From the NCBI GenBank assembly GCA_016712625.1, contig JADJQQ010000002.1, positions 62,001-126,000 on the forward strand: a stretch of DNA of 64,000 nucleotides, written 5' to 3'. The DNA comes from Candidatus Competibacteraceae bacterium (lineage in GTDB: Bacteria > Pseudomonadota > Gammaproteobacteria > Competibacterales > Competibacteraceae). A program made the position numbers and the translations under genes. How positions within the stretch are numbered: position 1 is the first letter of the stretch; the number at the start of each line of letters is the position of its first letter. Under the pieces are notes generated by a model. It saw only the letters and a list, made by a program, of their open reading frames with translations, made no database searches and had not been told where the DNA came from. Positions 1 to 8,028 of the stretch are shown piece after piece.

Positions 1-47
1 GGGCGGCTCCAGCCCGCGCCCGTCGACTACAAGGTCTGGCGGCGCAT

Positions 48-497
48 TCATGCGGGCGGCCTGTCCGACACTGCCCGCATGGCCTCGATCACCGATCCGG
101 CGGTAGCGCCCAACACCCGATCACACATCGGATACAGCATTTGTTCCTCCTTGATATTGTGCTGCTGCATCAGAATCAACAGCGTCTCGGCCTGACCCAG
201 AAACTCGGCCAGATCGCCATGATCGAGCGCGCTATTCATCTCGGCCAACGTTTCCCGAACTTGCTGGTGTTCCAACCGCATCACGCGCGTCGGCCCCAGC
301 GTGTTGCCGCTGACTTGCTCGAATACGGGAAATAACTCCTGTTCTTCCTTTTTAAAATGCAGTTCCGTCACCCTCTGAAACCGTTGAAATTCGTGCTGGC
401 AACGAGCTAAATCACCCGCTTGGGCCGCTTCTTCGGCAATGGCAAAATTTTCATCGCAGCCCCGGTGTTCGGCCGTGAGAAATTCGAGGATGGCCAT
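48..497 (-). CDS. Hemerythrin-like HHE domain protein
   Basis: A 149-residue protein with the hemerythrin-like four-helix pattern: an early H in the TAEHRGCDENF segment, HFKKEE with ELFP following, LEHQQVR, and QQHNIKEEQMLYP. In this family the His and Glu/Asp residues bind a di-iron centre that can carry O2 or NO. I prefer the ATG at 497 because GGAGGA lies 7 bases upstream; an in-frame ATG at 512 has no such site. The gene diverges from the nitric oxide reductase genes and shares a regulatory interval with an FNR/Dnr-type site, so a role in NO or oxygen handling during denitrification is a reasonable inference. The family is clear; the exact role is not. Confidence 0.88.
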   Translation of the reverse strand: MAILEFLTAEHRGCDENFAIAEEAAQAGDLARCQHEFQRFQRVTELHFKKEEQELFPVFEQVSGNTLGPTRVMRLEHQQVRETLAEMNSALDHGDLAEFLGQAETLLILMQQHNIKEEQMLYPMCDRVLGATAGSVIEAMRAVSDRPPA

Positions 498-562
498 TCC
501 TGTTTCCTCCATTCAATTCAAAAAATTAGCCAGAATTTTGTGAGGAACAACACCCACATTCC

Positions 563-576
563 TTGATCTTCATCAA
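563..576. promoter_or_regulatory. FNR/Dnr-type binding site between hemerythrin and norC
   Basis: TTGAT-CTTC-ATCAA is a perfect match to the FNR/Dnr/NNR palindrome TTGAT-N4-ATCAA. On the hemerythrin side, CAAAAT at 540-535 sits where a -10 box would fall if the site were centred at -41.5. The norC side has only a weaker -10 (GAAGAT around 599-604). The site therefore probably activates both divergent genes under low oxygen or NO. A Dnr-like regulator is encoded at 11285-12034. Confidence 0.88.
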
Positions 577-672
577 GGAAGAATAGTTCTATTTTTTAGA
601 AGATAGTGGTTGTTTCCATCCGTTTCACTTTGAAGCGTATCGGTCGCATCATCGCCGGATAACGAGGTGCTC

Positions 673-1098
673 ATGAGCCAATTTTTCACCAAATCCATGG
701 CGCGCAATATTTTCTACGGCGGCACGCTGTTTTCGGTGCTGCTGTTTCTCGCGCTGACCTTTCATACCACCTGGACGCTGCCAAAGCGCGACCATCGGGA
801 AAATCTGACCGAACAAGTCGCTCGCGGCAAGCACCTGTGGGAAACCCGCAACTGCATCGGCTGCCATACGCTGCTCGGTGAGGGCGCGTACTTCGCGCCG
901 GAACTCGGCAACGTTTACACGCGGCGCGGCGGCGATTTCATCAAGGTCTGGATCAAGGCCCAGCCGACCAAGGTGCCCGGCCGCCGCCAGATGCCACAAT
1001 TCAATTTTACCGATGCGCAACTGGATGACTTGGTGGCTTTTCTAAAATGGACCTCGGAAATCAATACCGAGAACTGGCCGCCGAACATTGAAGGCTGA
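673..1098 (+). CDS. norC: Nitric oxide reductase cytochrome c subunit NorC
   Basis: Small subunit (141 aa) of the cytochrome-c-dependent nitric oxide reductase, which passes electrons from periplasmic donors to NorB. One N-terminal membrane anchor (about residues 14-31, FYGGTLFSVLLFLALTF) precedes a periplasmic domain with a single heme c motif, CIGCH. A downstream methionine in RRQMPQF is the likely axial ligand. I chose the ATG at 673, with GAGG 5 bases upstream, over the GTG at 667. norB follows after 31 bases, and the FNR/Dnr-type site lies about 100 bases upstream. Length is close to the family norm. Confidence 0.96.
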   Translation: MSQFFTKSMARNIFYGGTLFSVLLFLALTFHTTWTLPKRDHRENLTEQVARGKHLWETRNCIGCHTLLGEGAYFAPELGNVYTRRGGDFIKVWIKAQPTKVPGRRQMPQFNFTDAQLDDLVAFLKWTSEINTENWPPNIEG

Positions 1099-1129
1099 AA
1101 CCCGGCTCACCACAGAGGAAAACCTTCTT

Positions 1130-2569
1130 ATGTCATTACTGCAATACAAATCCCAGGCGGTGGCCAAACCTTACTTTATCGCCGCGATTGGCCTGTTCGT
1201 CGGACAAATCCTGTTCGGCCTGATCATGGGCCTGCAATACGTGATCGGCGATTTCATGTTCCCTGCCATTCCATTCAACATCGCCCGAATGGTGCACACC
1301 AACCTGTTGATCGTCTGGTTGCTGTTCGGCTTTATGGGCGCGGCTTATTATCTGGTGCCGGAAGAATCCGAAACCGAATTGCACAGCCCGCTGCTGGCGC
1401 ATGTGCTGTTCTGGATTTTTCTGATCGCTGGCGCGCTGACCGTGGTCGGTTATTTAAGCGTGTCTTACGAACGGCTGACCGAAATCGGCGGCAATAATCT
1501 GTTGGCCACGATGGGCCGCGAGTTTCTGGAACAGCCGACCTATACCAAAATCGGTCTTGTGATCGTAGTCTTAGGCTTTATTTACAACATCGGCCTGACG
1601 GTGCTCAAGGGCCGCAAGACCGCCATCACCATCATTCTATTGACGGGGTTGGTTGGGCTGGCGGTGTTTTTCCTATTCGCCTTCTACAATCCGTCTAACC
1701 TGGTCAAGGATAAGTATTTCTGGTGGTGGGTGGTGCACCTGTGGGTGGAAGGCGTGTGGGAGCTGATCATGGGCGCGATTCTCGGCTTCGTGCTGATCAA
1801 GATTACTGGTGTGGATCGGGAAGTGATCGAAAAATGGCTGTATGTGATCATCACCCTGGCGCTGGTGACGGGGTTGGTCGGCACGGGCCATCATTATTAC
1901 TGGATCGGCGCGCCCGGTTATTGGCAATGGTGGGGCGGCTTCTTCTCGGCGCTGGAGCCGTTGCCGTTCTTCGCGATGGTGGTATTCTGCTTCAACATGG
2001 TCAATCGGCGTCGCCGCGACCATCCCAACAAGGCCGCGACGCTGTGGGCGCTGGGCACCGCCGTAATGGCGTTTCTGGGCGCGGGGGTATGGGGCTTCCT
2101 GCACACGCTGGCCCCGGTCAACTATTATACCCACGGCACCCAAATCACCGCCGCTCACGGCCACATGGCGTTTTATGGCGCGTATGTCATGGTGGTGCTG
2201 ACCATCATTTCTTACGCCATGCCGTTGCTGCGCGGTCGCGAAGTCAACCCGGAACGGGCACAGGTGCTGGAAATGTGGTCGTTCTGGCTGATGACGGTTT
2301 CGATGGTGTTCATTACCCTGTTCCTGACCGCCGCCGGTATCCTGCAATCGTGGTTGCAACGGATCATCCCCACTCCACAATCGTTTATGGCGGTGCAGGA
2401 TCAGTTGCACATCTTCTACTGGCTGCGGGAGCTCGCCGGACTGGTGTTCCTGATCGGGCTGGGCGTGTATCTGTATAGCTTCTTCGCCAAGGACAAGCCG
2501 CGGACTGTCGAGGTCGGCGAAACGGTGGAAACCGTGAAAACAGTGGAAACGCAACCGGCCACCTTTTGA
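1130..2569 (+). CDS. norB: Nitric oxide reductase catalytic subunit NorB
   Basis: Catalytic membrane subunit (479 aa) that reduces 2 NO to N2O; a heme-copper oxidase superfamily member with about 12 membrane segments. The known cNOR ligands can be placed: His56 and His345 for low-spin heme b, His343 for heme b3, and His203, His254 and His255 for the non-heme iron. The glutamates Glu207 (VEGVWE) and Glu276 (LEPLPF) are also present. The pattern is offset by four from the Pseudomonas aeruginosa enzyme. The ATG at 1130 has GAGGA upstream; an in-frame TTG at 1088 would overlap norC and is less likely. There is no quinol-oxidase N-terminal extension, so this is the short cNOR type. Confidence 0.97.
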   Translation: MSLLQYKSQAVAKPYFIAAIGLFVGQILFGLIMGLQYVIGDFMFPAIPFNIARMVHTNLLIVWLLFGFMGAAYYLVPEESETELHSPLLAHVLFWIFLIAGALTVVGYLSVSYERLTEIGGNNLLATMGREFLEQPTYTKIGLVIVVLGFIYNIGLTVLKGRKTAITIILLTGLVGLAVFFLFAFYNPSNLVKDKYFWWWVVHLWVEGVWELIMGAILGFVLIKITGVDREVIEKWLYVIITLALVTGLVGTGHHYYWIGAPGYWQWWGGFFSALEPLPFFAMVVFCFNMVNRRRRDHPNKAATLWALGTAVMAFLGAGVWGFLHTLAPVNYYTHGTQITAAHGHMAFYGAYVMVVLTIISYAMPLLRGREVNPERAQVLEMWSFWLMTVSMVFITLFLTAAGILQSWLQRIIPTPQSFMAVQDQLHIFYWLRELAGLVFLIGLGVYLYSFFAKDKPRTVEVGETVETVKTVETQPATF

Positions 2570-2590
2570 GGATTAGGCGGTCAAATACTG

Positions 2591-2617
2591 ACGAAGCGTG
2601 ATCTGATCACGCTCCGT
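2591..2617. repeat. Long near-perfect palindrome between norB and norQ
   Basis: Two 13-base arms (2591-2603 and 2605-2617) flank one base and mismatch only at 2594/2614. The core arms are AGCGTGATC and GATCACGCT. No T-run follows directly, so it is not a classic rho-independent terminator. It could be an RNA hairpin that sets different levels of norCB and norQD message, or a protein-binding palindrome. Confidence 0.75.
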
Positions 2618-2645
2618 CGGATTTTCCAGTTTCCTTTTAGCGTCG

Positions 2646-3464
2646 ATGCCGTCAATGAATCTGCCTCTAACACTATCCCCGAATGCGCTCCCAACACCTT
2701 ACTACGAACCGTTCGGGGACGAGTGCGCGGTATTCGAGGCCGCTTGGCGCAACTGTCTGCCGCTGCTGATCAAGGGACCGACTGGCTGCGGCAAGACCCG
2801 TTTCATCGCCCACATGGCGGGACGACTCGGTTTGCCGCTGCACACCGTAGCTTGCCATGACGATCTGTCCGCCGCCGATTTGGTTGGGCGACATTTGTTG
2901 CAAGGCGGGGCGACGGTCTGGTGCGATGGGCCGTTGACCCGCGCGGTGCGGGAAGGCGGTATCTGCTATCTCGATGAGGTAGTGGAAGCGCGCAAGGATA
3001 CAACGGTCGTTTTACATCCATTGGCTGATGATCGGCGAGTGCTGCCCATCGAACGCACCGGCGAGCTGTTGTCAGCGCCACCGTCGTTCATGCTGGTGGT
3101 GTCCTACAATCCCGGCTATCAAAATCTGCTAAAAAGCTTGAAGCCTTCAACCCGGCAACGCTTTCTGGCGTTGCGTTTCGACTTCCCCAGCCCGGAGCGG
3201 GAACGGACCATTATCGTCGGCGAAACCCACTGCGACCCTGTAATCGCGGGCCATCTCGTTAAATTGGCCGGCGCTTTCCGCGTGCTGAAGGAGCACGATC
3301 TGGACGAGGCACCCAGCACCCGCCTGCTGGTCTACGCCGCGCAACTGATCAATAGCGGCATGGATAAAGTGACTGCTTGCCGGGTAGCATTGGTGGAAAC
3401 GCTGACCGACGACCCGATGACCGCCGCCGCCTTGCTGGAAGTCGTCAATGCCAGTCTCGGTTGA
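2646..3464 (+). CDS. norQ: NorQ, MoxR/CbbQ-type AAA+ ATPase
   Basis: AAA+ ATPase of the CbbQ/NorQ/NirQ family, 272 aa. Walker A GPTGCGKT is at residues 44-51 and Walker B ICYLDE at about 106-111; an arginine-rich segment (STRQRF) fits sensor or Arg-finger positions. In this family the ATPase works with a VWA partner (NorD, encoded two genes downstream) to assemble or activate NO reductase, probably by inserting the non-heme iron. No strong ribosome site precedes the ATG at 2646; a second ATG at 2655 is possible. The next gene starts 12 bases after its stop. Confidence 0.94.
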   Translation: MPSMNLPLTLSPNALPTPYYEPFGDECAVFEAAWRNCLPLLIKGPTGCGKTRFIAHMAGRLGLPLHTVACHDDLSAADLVGRHLLQGGATVWCDGPLTRAVREGGICYLDEVVEARKDTTVVLHPLADDRRVLPIERTGELLSAPPSFMLVVSYNPGYQNLLKSLKPSTRQRFLALRFDFPSPERERTIIVGETHCDPVIAGHLVKLAGAFRVLKEHDLDEAPSTRLLVYAAQLINSGMDKVTACRVALVETLTDDPMTAAALLEVVNASLG

Positions 3465-3476
3465 AGAAAAATCGCC

Positions 3477-4490
3477 ATGACCGCCTTTCAGCGCCAGCGC
3501 ATTTTCTATCAGGGCGGCTTTTTCATCCTGTTTATCTTCGCCCCGATTTTCGATCTGTTGCGCTTCGATCTGATCGCGGGCCATTTGATTGTGTTCGGCC
3601 AGCCGTGGGTGTTGGGCCTTGACGATTATTTAGCGGGCCGCATCGACAACACCCAGATGGCGCTCAATATTCTGTTACGGGTCATCGCGCCAGCGCTGTT
3701 GCTGGCGGCAACGGTGTTAGGCGTCGCCTGGCGTTGGGGACGGCTGTATTGCGGCTGGCTGTGCCCGCATTTTTCGGTGGTGGAAACCATCAATCAACTG
3801 GTACGCAAAGCCAGTGGCAAGCAAAGCCTCTGGGACAAAAAGCCGGGGCCCGCGTGGCATCCCAATGGCACTCCCGCCCCGACCGACCGTCGTTATTGGT
3901 GGCTAACGATCCCTTTTGCCCTGGCCTTTGCTTTGCTGTGGGCGGTGGCGCTGCTGACCTATCTTCTGCCATCCGCGACAGTGTACGGCAATCTGTTCAA
4001 TGGCGACCTGACCCGCAATCAGGGCCTATTTATTGGCATCGGCACGGCGGCGTTGTTCGTCGAATTCACCTTTGCCCGCCATCTGTTTTGCCGCTATGCC
4101 TGCGCGGTGGGGATGTTTCAAAGTCTAGCGTGGATGACGAATCGCCGGGCGATGGTGGTGGGCTATCAACGCGAGCGCGCCCGCGATTGCGCGACGTGCC
4201 CGTCGTTTTGCGACCACGTTTGCCCGATGCGGCTTAAGCCGCGCACGATCAAGCGGCTGATGTTCGCCTGCACCCAGTGTGGTCAGTGCATTGACGCTTG
4301 CCATACAGTCCAGCGCGACAATCCAAATAGCGGTCTGCTAACCTGGATTGCTGGCCAGCAGGCATTGCAGGCCGAGGGCGCCGAGGGGTTATTAACCCAC
4401 AAATCATCGACCGCGCCAGTAAAATTTCCCGCCCAACCGTTACAAGCCGCCTTGGTTGTCCACGCTTCCGCCAGAATGAATTCCAGATAA
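3477..4490 (+). CDS. Membrane polyferredoxin (4Fe-4S) embedded in the nor operon
   Basis: A 337-residue membrane iron-sulfur protein of the NapH/CcoG/NosR-C-terminal type. Hydrophobic segments lie at about 13-27, 64-84, 142-164 and 183-199. Cysteine motifs are CGWLCP at 92-97, C205/C209 (FCRYAC), a cluster C238-x2-C241-x3-C245-x3-C249, and a classic 4Fe-4S set C265-x2-C268-x2-C271-x3-C275. It sits between norQ and norD, starting 12 bases after norQ and sharing one base with norD (TAATG), so it is translated as part of the operon. Likely role: electron transfer across the membrane, or redox support for building NorBC. That is inferred from the fold and position; the specific function is unknown. 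Confidence 0.85.
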   Translation: MTAFQRQRIFYQGGFFILFIFAPIFDLLRFDLIAGHLIVFGQPWVLGLDDYLAGRIDNTQMALNILLRVIAPALLLAATVLGVAWRWGRLYCGWLCPHFSVVETINQLVRKASGKQSLWDKKPGPAWHPNGTPAPTDRRYWWLTIPFALAFALLWAVALLTYLLPSATVYGNLFNGDLTRNQGLFIGIGTAALFVEFTFARHLFCRYACAVGMFQSLAWMTNRRAMVVGYQRERARDCATCPSFCDHVCPMRLKPRTIKRLMFACTQCGQCIDACHTVQRDNPNSGLLTWIAGQQALQAEGAEGLLTHKSSTAPVKFPAQPLQAALVVHASARMNSR

Positions 4491-6322
4491 TGGAAGAACA
4501 CGTCGGCGCGTTGTGGCATCGGCTCATTACTCGCGCGGCCCAACACCAATATTCCGATGCGGCGATTGCATTGGCCGACATTGAGAAAACCGCTGGCCTG
4601 CTGTTTCGCGCTTTTGGCGGCGATCCTGGGTTGCGGGTCACAGCCACGACAGCACGGCGGCATGGCGCTCGGCGCGGCTGGCTGGCCCGGATCGCCGGTT
4701 CGAATGAAAAAGCCGATCTCGCCAGCCGCGACGCGGAAACCTTGCAGTTACCGACCCAAATTGCGCTATTTCCCACCCGTGATTCAAATCGTGATCTGTA
4801 CCTTTGGCTGCTTGCACTAGCCGCCATTCACGATGATATAGTCCCGGATGGGCCTTGGTGGCGACAAAACCAGCTGGGCACATTGCTCGTACTGGAGCGC
4901 TATCCCGGCCTGCAAAGCCGCTATCAGCGTTTAGTCGCCGCCACGCTGGAACTACGGATTCCACCGGAACGCTTGCCGCCGGATGAAGCGGCGCAAGAAC
5001 GTCAGATCCGGCAAGCCTTGCGTGAACCCGGCAGCGTTCTGGAATGGTTCACGGCCCGCCGCCCGCCGCAACCGATACCGCTTTGGCTCCATCCGGCCGC
5101 CGCGACCGCCGCCACGCCATCCGCCCGCCGGGATAGCGATAGCCATGGCGGCGGCAATCAGCCTGCCAAACGCGACCGCCAGCGCCGCCGCGCCGAACGC
5201 AGCGATCCACCGGAGCGACAAAACAGCTTTCTATCGCCCTTTCGATCAGAAAGCCTGCTGTCCTGGGCTGACTATGTTCGGGTCAATCGTCCGACCGAGG
5301 ACGACCTCAGAGCGGATGCAACGCGGGCCGCGGATGAAATGGACCTCTTAAGCGTCACCCAGGACAGTTCAACCACCGCCTCACGGGTGCGTTTCGATCT
5401 TGATTTACCCGCCGCCAGCCAAGACGATTTAGTTTTAGGGCCAGGGATTAAACTACCGGAGTGGGATTACCGGAAACGAACCTTGTTAGCGAACTACTGC
5501 GGCGTCCAGGAAATGCTGGCCCGACATGCTGAACCGTGCGAACTGCCACCCGCTTTACGCCGTGACGCGCGCCGCCTACGCCGCCAATTCGAAATTCTGC
5601 GGCCCGGTCGCGGCTGGCGACGCGCCCAACCCGACGGCGAGGAGCTGGATCTAGACGCCTGCGTGCGCCATGCGACCGATTGCGCGGGCGAGGGTCATCA
5701 CCACGAACAGGGCCTGTACCGGCAATTGGCCCGTCAGGAACGCGATCTGGCCTGTCTGCTGCTGGCCGATTTGTCGATGTCCACTGATGCCTGGGTCAAC
5801 AATAAAGGTCGGGTCATTGAGGTGATCCGAGACAGTTTGTTTCTGTTCTCCGAAGCCCTCGCCGTCACGGGTGATCGCTTCGCCTTGTACGGCTTTTCTT
5901 CGCGTAAGCGCCAGCATGTGCGGTTGCATCGCATCAAAACCTTTGAGGAACGCTACACGCCCTCGATTCGCGGGAGGATCAACGCCATCAAGCCGGGTTA
6001 TTACACCCGTATGGGCGCCGCTGTGCGCCATGCGACTGCTCTGCTGCGCCAACAAATCGCCGCCCGTCGGCTGCTGTTACTGCTAACTGATGGCAAACCG
6101 AATGATCTGGATCATTACGAGGGGCGGTACGGGATTGAAGATACACGAATGGCTTTGCTAGAAGCCCGGCGCGAGGGATTGCAACCATTCTGCGTGACCA
6201 TCGACCAGGACGCGGATGATTATTTGCCCTATTTGTTTGGCAAAAATAGCTTTATTCTGATCCGTCATCCGGAAGACCTGCCGGGTCAGTTACTACGGCT
6301 GTACTCTCAGCTGACTGTCTGA
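4490..6322 (+). CDS. norD: NorD, VWA-domain nitric oxide reductase activation protein
   Basis: A 610-residue protein whose C-terminal third is a von Willebrand A domain. The metal-site motif DLSMS starts at residue 427; the later YYTRMG and LTDGKPND segments supply the remaining Thr and Asp ligands. The middle (about residues 200-245) is Arg/Gln/Pro-rich and low in complexity. NorD works with the NorQ ATPase in maturing NO reductase. Its start codon overlaps the stop of the preceding polyferredoxin gene by one base, which argues for coupled translation. This is the last gene of the nor cluster. Confidence 0.94.
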   Translation: MEEHVGALWHRLITRAAQHQYSDAAIALADIEKTAGLLFRAFGGDPGLRVTATTARRHGARRGWLARIAGSNEKADLASRDAETLQLPTQIALFPTRDSNRDLYLWLLALAAIHDDIVPDGPWWRQNQLGTLLVLERYPGLQSRYQRLVAATLELRIPPERLPPDEAAQERQIRQALREPGSVLEWFTARRPPQPIPLWLHPAAATAATPSARRDSDSHGGGNQPAKRDRQRRRAERSDPPERQNSFLSPFRSESLLSWADYVRVNRPTEDDLRADATRAADEMDLLSVTQDSSTTASRVRFDLDLPAASQDDLVLGPGIKLPEWDYRKRTLLANYCGVQEMLARHAEPCELPPALRRDARRLRRQFEILRPGRGWRRAQPDGEELDLDACVRHATDCAGEGHHHEQGLYRQLARQERDLACLLLADLSMSTDAWVNNKGRVIEVIRDSLFLFSEALAVTGDRFALYGFSSRKRQHVRLHRIKTFEERYTPSIRGRINAIKPGYYTRMGAAVRHATALLRQQIAARRLLLLLTDGKPNDLDHYEGRYGIEDTRMALLEARREGLQPFCVTIDQDADDYLPYLFGKNSFILIRHPEDLPGQLLRLYSQLTV

Positions 6323-7227
6323 GCGGAGAGAGTGTAGATAGGTCATGACAAAAGACTAAAGAAACCGAAACCGGCCATGCCAAGAGATTGATTTTTAAGT
6401 TCTCTTGTCACAGCCGGCATTACAAAACCCATATTTTCTTACCCCCATACGCTATAGTAAGCACATCCTTGTAAAGCCGTGATAGGCTCTTGGAGGGACA
6501 TTTCCATCCGATTATCACCATCCGGCACACCACGCTCGTTGCAACGAACCAGTGAGGCTATCCATTTCCCTATCCTTTTGACCTCACCCCATCCTTCGAT
6601 CCTATCTACGGCATTAGATATAAAGCGAAAACCATGCCAACACCAATATCCGGAAAATTGCCTTAGAATCCTTCCTTAAAGTGAGGTAAATAACCCTCTA
6701 ACACCGTTCAATTAGCTCAGAGCAGCGTGTAGACCCTATTAAACGTTTCAACATGAAACATAGACAGTTAAAAAATTATTCAATTTGAAACATTCAAGTT
6801 GACTATGGTTCATATTGGCCCAGTACCTACCCTGACCACATCCGCTGGTCATGGAGCACACTACCCTCAAGCGTCACAGCTTTAAACGTTTATTTGTCAA
6901 AACGTAACATTTGACCACCGTATTGCTTAATAATTCCCGTGCATCTGCTTGTTGGGCCAATGCGCCATAGAGGTTGTTTGCAAATTCTGGTTTTATCAGG
7001 TAGCTCTTGGCACTTTTTACGATGATGAGTCAAAAAAGCGGAAGGAGCGTTATCCGAACAACCGGAGCGCTGAGGCGTAGGGTTTCCTGAAACCCGGCCG
7101 CCGGTCTCGGGGTTGGCGGGCCTAGGGAGGTGAAGAATATAGCGTCAAGTGGCGAACGCGAACTTCTACGTAAGCCACAGCGCGGTCAGCGGCGCTTCGG
7201 GCCTGGGCTGCACGCCCACATGTCAGC
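6323..7227. other. Gene-free interval between norD and modA with a hairpin-rich 3' part
   Basis: About 900 bases between convergent norD and modA with no convincing coding frame. The first 700 bases are AT-rich and stop-laden. They hold a weak stem (CAAGAGA 6381-6387 with TCTCTTG 6401-6407) and an inverted repeat GTCAAA-N8-TTTGAC (6896-6915). From about 7030 the composition turns GC-rich and paired: GGGTTTC-CT-GAAACCC around 7079-7095, a CCGCC/GGCGG stem after it, and GTGGC/GCCAC around 7149-7180. This could be a structured RNA or the remnant of a mobile element. I cannot identify it. Confidence 0.5.
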
Positions 7228-8001
7228 TTAATCGAGCGCGGTAAAACCATGCTGGCGGAATAGCTTCGCCGCCGCCGGGGTACGCAGATAATCCAAGAAT
7301 CCTTGCGCCGCCGGTTTGGCGCCTTGCATCAGCGCTATCGGATAGAGCACGGGCGCGTGGGTATCGGCAGGAAAGACGCCGAGCACTTCCACCTTGTCGG
7401 ACAGCTTGGCGTCGGTTTCAAACACGATACCGATGGCGCATTCACCGCGCTCCACAAAGGCCAACGCCGACCGTACATCCGGAGCGGCGGCCAGACGGGA
7501 TTCCAGCGCCGCCCACCAGCCCAGCGCCATTAACGCTTGCTGGCTGTACTGGCCGATAGGCACCGAGCTATCGCAGGAACACCAGCGACCCTGAAACGCG
7601 CTGGGCAAATCGAAACTTTTTTCCAGCTTCACCGGAAACGCCTGGCCTTTGGGGGCAATCAGCACGATTCGGTTGCCAAGCAGATTGCGGCGGCTGGCCT
7701 TGATGATCTTGTCCTTGCCGTCCAGATAATCCATCCATTTCAGATCGGCTGATACGAACACATCCGCCGGTGCGCCCTGTTCGATTTGTTTGGCCAGCGC
7801 GGAACTGGCGGCGAAAGAGGTAGTGACCTTAATGCCTTTTTCTTTCTCGTACCGCGCGGCGAGGTCTTGCAAGACGTTGGTGGCGCTGGCCGCTCCAAAT
7901 ACGGTGATCGGCTCCCCCGCCTTAGCGGGAATGGTAAGCACCGCTGCCAGCGCAAGTAGACCGATTGGCAACCAGCGTAACATCGTGGTTTGATGGAACA
8001 T
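7228..8001 (-). CDS. modA: Molybdate-binding periplasmic protein ModA
   Basis: Solute-binding protein of a molybdate (or tungstate) transporter, 257 aa. A signal peptide ends near AKA-GEP. The ligand-loop serines are present early (FGAASA, and FAASSALA). The usual GDP-VPAG loop reads CDSSVPIG here, after an unusual GRWCSC, and the Tyr of the GIVY motif is Phe (GIVFETD). The gene follows modE on the same strand after 27 bases. No modB or modC permease genes are adjacent, so the transporter core must lie elsewhere. Molybdate supply fits an organism that also respires nitrogen oxides. Substrate specificity is uncertain because of the altered loop. Confidence 0.88.
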   Translation of the reverse strand: MFHQTTMLRWLPIGLLALAAVLTIPAKAGEPITVFGAASATNVLQDLAARYEKEKGIKVTTSFAASSALAKQIEQGAPADVFVSADLKWMDYLDGKDKIIKASRRNLLGNRIVLIAPKGQAFPVKLEKSFDLPSAFQGRWCSCDSSVPIGQYSQQALMALGWWAALESRLAAAPDVRSALAFVERGECAIGIVFETDAKLSDKVEVLGVFPADTHAPVLYPIALMQGAKPAAQGFLDYLRTPAAAKLFRQHGFTALD

Positions 8002-8028
8002 CGCACCATCCCCCCTGATAAACCGCGA

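Noticed and set aside
1..195. Open frame on the plus strand from the window edge
   Set aside because: It lies almost wholly antisense to the hemerythrin gene and has no recognisable protein pattern.
1673..2554. 293-residue frame antisense to norB
   Set aside because: It is the mirror of a strongly conserved gene in a high-GC region and its residues are composition-driven (His/Arg/Gln rich).
6479..6679. 66-residue frame in the norD-modA gap
   Set aside because: No ribosome site, no conserved pattern, Pro/Ser/Arg bias, and set in AT-rich non-coding sequence.
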